Shown here one piece after another: positions 60,260 to 64,000 of a stretch of DNA of 64,000 bases (within the stretch, counting starts at the first letter, position 1; each line of letters opens with the position of its first letter). The notes below the pieces were generated by a model. That model did no database searches. It had not been told where the DNA came from and saw only the letters and a list, made by a program, of their open reading frames with translations. The position numbers and the translations under genes were made by a program. The stretch is from Actinomyces faecalis (lineage in GTDB: Bacteria > Actinomycetota > Actinomycetes > Actinomycetales > Actinomycetaceae), in NCBI RefSeq assembly GCF_013184985.2, contig NZ_CP063418.1:2604001-2668000 (forward strand), in the 5' to 3' direction.

Positions 60260-63184
60260 ATGCTTCACATCGTGACCCCTGCAACAACGACCCCCCCCCC
60301 AGCGGCTGAGCACAGGCTTCGTCTTCACGACCAGCGCTTAGCTGCGAGGGCCTTCTCGCAGCGCTGGAGTGGTCACGGGTACGAGAAGGGCGAGACCCAG
60401 GCGTTCTGGATCGACCTGCTCGGCAGCGTCGTCGGGATCGAGGGAGCTGCCACCGCGGCGATCTTCGAGCAGAAGACCTCTGCCGGCGGGTTTATTGACG
60501 TCCTCATTCCTGAGGCCCGCACGCTCGTGGAGCAAAAGGCCTCCCACATCGACCTCGACAAGCCCGAGCTTCGGCAAGGCACCATGGTCACGCCCTATCA
60601 GCAGGCCAAGCGTTACGCAGACAGCCTGCCCAATCCGCAACGCCCTGACTTCATCGTCGTCTGCAACTTCGAGTGCTTCCGCATCCATGACCTGCGTCGC
60701 GAGGACCCAGAGCACAGCTACATCTCCTTCACCCTGGCGGAGCTGGACGAGCAGTACCACCTCCTCGACTTTCTCATTGATCCGTCGCGCTCCCGGTCAG
60801 AACGCGAGCGCCAGGTCTCGATCCAGGCCGGCGAGGTCATCGGGCGGCTGCGCGACGCGCTCCATGAGCAGTACCGCGCTGCCGGGGATGACCACTGGCG
60901 GGACCTCAACGTCCTGTGCGTGCGTCTGGTCTTCTGCCTGTACGCAGAGGACGCGGGCCTGTTTCCCAAGGACGCCTTCGGCACCTACCTGCGCAGCTTC
61001 GGCCCAGCCCAGATGAGGCAGGCGCTGCTGGACCTGTTCTCCGTCCTCGACACCCCGCACGAGGCACGCAGCGCCTACCTGTCCTCCGACCTGTCTCATT
61101 TCCCGTACGTCAACGGCGGGCTCTTTGCGGACCCCATCGAGATCCCTCAGCTCACGCAGGAGATCTGCAACCTGCTGGTCCATGAGGTCTCCACCGGCGT
61201 GGACTGGTCTGGGATCTCTCCGACCGTCTTCGGCGGCGTCTTCGAGTCCACGCTCAACCCGGAGACCCGACGTGCGGGCGGGATGCACTACACGAGCCCG
61301 CAGAACATCCACCGCGTCATCGATCCACTGTTTCTCGACGCACTGACCACGGAGCTTGAAGACATCCTGGCGGATACCACCGTCACCGAGCGCACGCGTA
61401 AGAACCGCCTACGCCGCTACCAGGACAAGCTGGCGTCACTGACCTTCCTGGACCCGGCTGCCGGCAGCGGAAACTTCCTCACCGAGACCTTCATCTGCCT
61501 ACGGCGCCTGGAGAACAAGGTGCTCTCCGTCCTCCAGGGTCCGCAGACCGCGCTGGAGTTTGAGGGCGTGGGGGAGTCCGCGATCAAGGTCCAGCTCGCT
61601 CAGTTCCACGGGATCGAGATCAACGACTTCGCTGCCTCGGTCGCACGCACCGCGCTGTGGATCGCCGAGCTCCAGGCCAACGCTGAGACGGCAGAGATCA
61701 TCCAGCGCGAAGTTGAGGACCTGCCCCTGCGCGACGCCGCCAGGATCGTTGAGGGCAACGCCCTCGACATGAACTGGAACGACGTCCTTCCGGCCGATCG
61801 CTGCTCCTACGTCATGGGCAATCCACCGTTTATCGGCTATTCAAATCTCACGCCAGAGCAGAACGCCGATCGCGCCCGGCTCTTTGGCAAGGTCAAGACG
61901 GTGGACTACGTGGCCTGCTGGTACGTCAAGGCGGCTCAGTACATGCGTGGGACGGCAATCCATACCGCCTTCGTCTCCACGAGCTCGATCTGTCAGGGTC
62001 AGCAGGTCACGCCGATCTGGAAGCCGCTGTTTGACGACGGCGTCGACATCACCTTCGCGCACCGCAGCTTTGTCTGGGGCAACGAGGCCTCCGACCAGGC
62101 ACATGTGCACGTCGTCATCGTGGGCTTCAGCTACGACGCCTCCGGTATGCGGCGTCTCTTTGAGTACGACGGCGAGGCTGCCTTCGTGCGCGAGGTGTCG
62201 CATATTAACGCTTACCTTGTGGACGCCCCGGATGCCTTCATCGAGCGGCGGAGCCAGCCTCTAGGTGATGTGCCAGCGATGCAGGCAGGCGGAAAGCCTA
62301 CTGAGGGCGGGAACCTTCTCATGTCGTCCGCAGAACGCAGTGAGTTGCTGGACCTTGAGCCTCATGCTGCGCAGTGGGTTCGGCGCTTCTCCATGGGCGC
62401 CGAGTTCATTAAAGGACAGGACCGTTACTGCCTCTGGTTGGTGGATTGTCCACCGCAGGAGATCGCGAAGATGCCGCTGGTCCGTGAGCGCGTCCTGGCC
62501 GTCAAGACGATGCGCGAGGCGTCAGCCAAGGCCGCCACCCGCAAGAAGGCGGAGACACCGTGGCTCTTTGACGAGATCCGCGATCCTGGCACGACCTATA
62601 TCGCCATCCCGGCCGTCTCATCGGAGCGCCGTCGGTACATCCCGATGGGGTTCGTACACAACGGCATGATCCCTGGCAACAAGCTCTACTTCATCCCCAC
62701 GGACCGTCTCGACGTCTTCGGGATCCTCATGTCCCAGGTCCACAACGCCTGGATGCGAGCCGTGGCCGGGCGTCTCAAGTCCGACTACAACTACGCCAAC
62801 ACCATCGTCTACAACACACTGGTCTGGCCAACGACCACCGATACTCAGCGCACCGAGATCGAACGTTGCGCCCAGGCCGTGCTCGATGCTCGGGCGCAGT
62901 ATGAAGGAGCGAGCCTGGCAGACCTGTACGACCCGGACAACAGCTTCCTCTACCCGGCGCTCACCACCGCACACTGCGCGCTCGACTACGCCGTCGAGCA
63001 GGCCTACGGCCTGAGCTTCCCCGCGCAGACCAGCAGCGAAGAGAAAGAGCGTGCCATCGTCGCCCACCTCTTCACGCTCTATGCCGAGACCACCACCGCT
63101 CCTACGGCCTCAACGCTGCGACGAGAACAGCCTGTGGACCACTCGTCGTCTTCTCCGTCATCGTGTCCACTGCCCGCAGCGTGA
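60260..63184 (+). CDS. MmeI-like (type IIL) combined restriction endonuclease and DNA methyltransferase
   Basis: 974 residues. PD-(D/E)xK nuclease: FIDVLIPEARTLVEQK with D80, E91 and K93. Gamma-class amino-methyltransferase: motif I LDPAAGSGNF near residue 397, motif IV NPPFIGY at 521-527; between them the helical spacer typical of MmeI. The region from about 640 (VSHINAYLVDAPD through YTYIAIP to NKLYFIPTDRL) is the specificity domain, with a helical C-terminal end. In MmeI family enzymes one protein cuts and methylates one strand of the recognition site. Codons 11-14 contain ten consecutive C (60291-60300). Start ATG 60260 or, more likely, GTG 60272 (TATGCT seven bases before it). Stands alone. 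Confidence 0.85.
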   Translation: MLHIVTPATTTPPPAAEHRLRLHDQRLAARAFSQRWSGHGYEKGETQAFWIDLLGSVVGIEGAATAAIFEQKTSAGGFIDVLIPEARTLVEQKASHIDLDKPELRQGTMVTPYQQAKRYADSLPNPQRPDFIVVCNFECFRIHDLRREDPEHSYISFTLAELDEQYHLLDFLIDPSRSRSERERQVSIQAGEVIGRLRDALHEQYRAAGDDHWRDLNVLCVRLVFCLYAEDAGLFPKDAFGTYLRSFGPAQMRQALLDLFSVLDTPHEARSAYLSSDLSHFPYVNGGLFADPIEIPQLTQEICNLLVHEVSTGVDWSGISPTVFGGVFESTLNPETRRAGGMHYTSPQNIHRVIDPLFLDALTTELEDILADTTVTERTRKNRLRRYQDKLASLTFLDPAAGSGNFLTETFICLRRLENKVLSVLQGPQTALEFEGVGESAIKVQLAQFHGIEINDFAASVARTALWIAELQANAETAEIIQREVEDLPLRDAARIVEGNALDMNWNDVLPADRCSYVMGNPPFIGYSNLTPEQNADRARLFGKVKTVDYVACWYVKAAQYMRGTAIHTAFVSTSSICQGQQVTPIWKPLFDDGVDITFAHRSFVWGNEASDQAHVHVVIVGFSYDASGMRRLFEYDGEAAFVREVSHINAYLVDAPDAFIERRSQPLGDVPAMQAGGKPTEGGNLLMSSAERSELLDLEPHAAQWVRRFSMGAEFIKGQDRYCLWLVDCPPQEIAKMPLVRERVLAVKTMREASAKAATRKKAETPWLFDEIRDPGTTYIAIPAVSSERRRYIPMGFVHNGMIPGNKLYFIPTDRLDVFGILMSQVHNAWMRAVAGRLKSDYNYANTIVYNTLVWPTTTDTQRTEIERCAQAVLDARAQYEGASLADLYDPDNSFLYPALTTAHCALDYAVEQAYGLSFPAQTSSEEKERAIVAHLFTLYAETTTAPTASTLRREQPVDHSSSSPSSCPLPAA
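60291..60300 (+). repeat. C10 homopolymer tract inside the 5' end of the MmeI-like gene
   Basis: Ten consecutive cytosines at codons 11-14 (T-P-P-P). With ten bases the frame is open. A tract one base shorter stops at a TAG about 17 codons later; one base longer stops at TGA within three codons. Typical site for slipped-strand switching. Confidence 0.8.
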
Positions 63185-63187
63185 GGG

Positions 63188-64000
63188 TCAAGCCTGCGTC
63201 GAGCCCTCCAGCCCCGGCAGCCCCGTCACGGGCCGCGGCCGGTCCCCTAGGCGTCGCACCCCACGGCTGTACCACGCGGCTACGCACCACACGAGGACGA
63301 CGAGCGCGCCCTGGACCACCGGCGACCAGCCGGTGTCCGGCAGCACGAGGATCGCCACCCCGGCCGCCACGCACTCGGCGGTGTTGAACAGGACGTCGTA
63401 GATGGAGAAGGCCCGGCCGCGGTAGGCGTCGTCGGTATCGGCCTGGACGATGGTGTCGACGGCGATCTTCGCTCCCTGCACGCCCACGCCAAAGATGAAA
63501 ATGCCAATAGCCATCGCCACCTGGTGGTGCGTGACCACCAGGACGAGCTGTCCCGCCGTCCCTCCCACCAGGCAGCACACGATCCACGTCGAGGGCGAGA
63601 TCCGCTCGTGAGCGAGCGGCGTGAGGACGACGGACAGGCCGTGCCCAGCCACCATCGCCCCCATGAGGATGCCAAAGATCGCCAGGCCTGCGTCGGCGTC
63701 GCCCCCCGGAGCCAGGAGGTTGCGGGAGGTGAGGATGAGGGTGATGAGCTCCATGCCGTAGACGAAGCGGTGCAGGGCCATCGTGCCCAGCGCCAGGCCC
63801 GGGGTACCTCGCCGGACCAGGTAGCGCACGGCGTCGGCCAGGTCCCCGACCGTTCGGGCCAGCGCACGGCCCAGCCCTCCTCCCTGTCGCAGCCGCTGCG
63901 GCCCGAGCTCGTCGCGTCCGAGCCTGGTCACCACCGCGGCCGCGGCCACGTACAGGACGACCGCGCAGGCCAGGCTCGCGCTGTCCTGCACAGGTCCGGC
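63188..64000 (-). CDS. MFS transporter, C-terminal half (partial, runs off the right edge)
   Basis: About 270 codons visible, open to the window end. At least six transmembrane helices: LALGTMALHRFVYGMEL, GLAIFGILMGAMVAGHGL, VCCLVGGTAGQLVLV, MAIGIFIFGVGVQGAKIA, then VAAGVAILVLPDTGW and VVQGALVVLVWCVAAWY. The loop with IVQADTDDAYRGRAFSIYDVLFN is typical of MFS permeases (DxxxRGR). Substrate unknown. The stop is three bases from the end of the restriction-modification gene, so the two genes converge almost without a gap, and no terminator fits between them. Confidence 0.75.
   Translation of the reverse strand, partial: AGPVQDSASLACAVVLYVAAAAVVTRLGRDELGPQRLRQGGGLGRALARTVGDLADAVRYLVRRGTPGLALGTMALHRFVYGMELITLILTSRNLLAPGGDADAGLAIFGILMGAMVAGHGLSVVLTPLAHERISPSTWIVCCLVGGTAGQLVLVVTHHQVAMAIGIFIFGVGVQGAKIAVDTIVQADTDDAYRGRAFSIYDVLFNTAECVAAGVAILVLPDTGWSPVVQGALVVLVWCVAAWYSRGVRRLGDRPRPVTGLPGLEGSTQA

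Overview
The window is high-GC (around two thirds G+C) actinobacterial chromosome. Gene content (rpsF-ssb-rpsR-rplI with dnaB nearby, class Ib nrdHIEF, amylosucrase-type sugar enzymes, a giant PPi-type PEP carboxykinase candidate, and several genes with an apparent -10 box only 6-7 bases before the start codon) fits Actinomyces or a close relative. The genus is inferred from gene recognition, not from a search.

Layout. 1-1401: the 5' part of a purine nucleoside phosphorylase gene, then a scar where a MurR/RpiR-type regulator and a divergent lyase gene have both lost their 5' halves. 1478-8410: helicase hrpB, an M20 amidohydrolase flanked by two related long hairpins, a DUF885 protein and a low-molecular-weight tyrosine phosphatase. 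8539-12582: an alpha/beta hydrolase and the metNIQ methionine importer behind a SAM riboswitch. 12722-16530: upp, a BCCT transporter, tadA and tRNA-Ser(CGA). 16531-18960: a gene-poor, phage-like patch beside the tRNA, holding an HNH remnant, a small membrane protein overlapping an HTH protein, a tiny amphipathic protein and an orphan antitoxin-like reading frame. 18965-30417: one long leftward operon for import and breakdown of peptides or thiol conjugates: a cysteine-rich leader peptide, two permeases, a fused double ATPase, a GNAT-GST fusion protein, a lipoprotein receptor, a GST-family enzyme, an amidohydrolase and a DUF885 protein. 30711-33839: formate/nitrite channel, an unknown protein and a fic gene broken by a single in-frame TAG. 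34070-40069: nrdF, a P-loop kinase, nrdEIH and a 3H-domain repressor. 40217-48392: two GH13 enzymes around sdaA, an HxlR regulator with a divergent NAD(P)-binding protein, and a vitamin kinase. 48602-56325: dnaB, a DnaA-box cluster, a MATE exporter, the rpsF-ssb-rpsR-rplI cluster and a class A PBP. 56557-64000: the PEPCK candidate, an MmeI-like restriction-modification enzyme with a C10 tract in its 5' coding end, and part of an MFS transporter.

Most intergenic gaps carry long perfect hairpins without U tracts; many are probably bidirectional terminators, but some recur as related copies and look like small repeated elements. The observations most worth checking are the phase-variable-looking MmeI-like gene, the cysteine-leader/GNAT-GST operon, the fic nonsense codon, the double 5' deletion at about 1150, and the DnaA-box cluster in front of dnaB.
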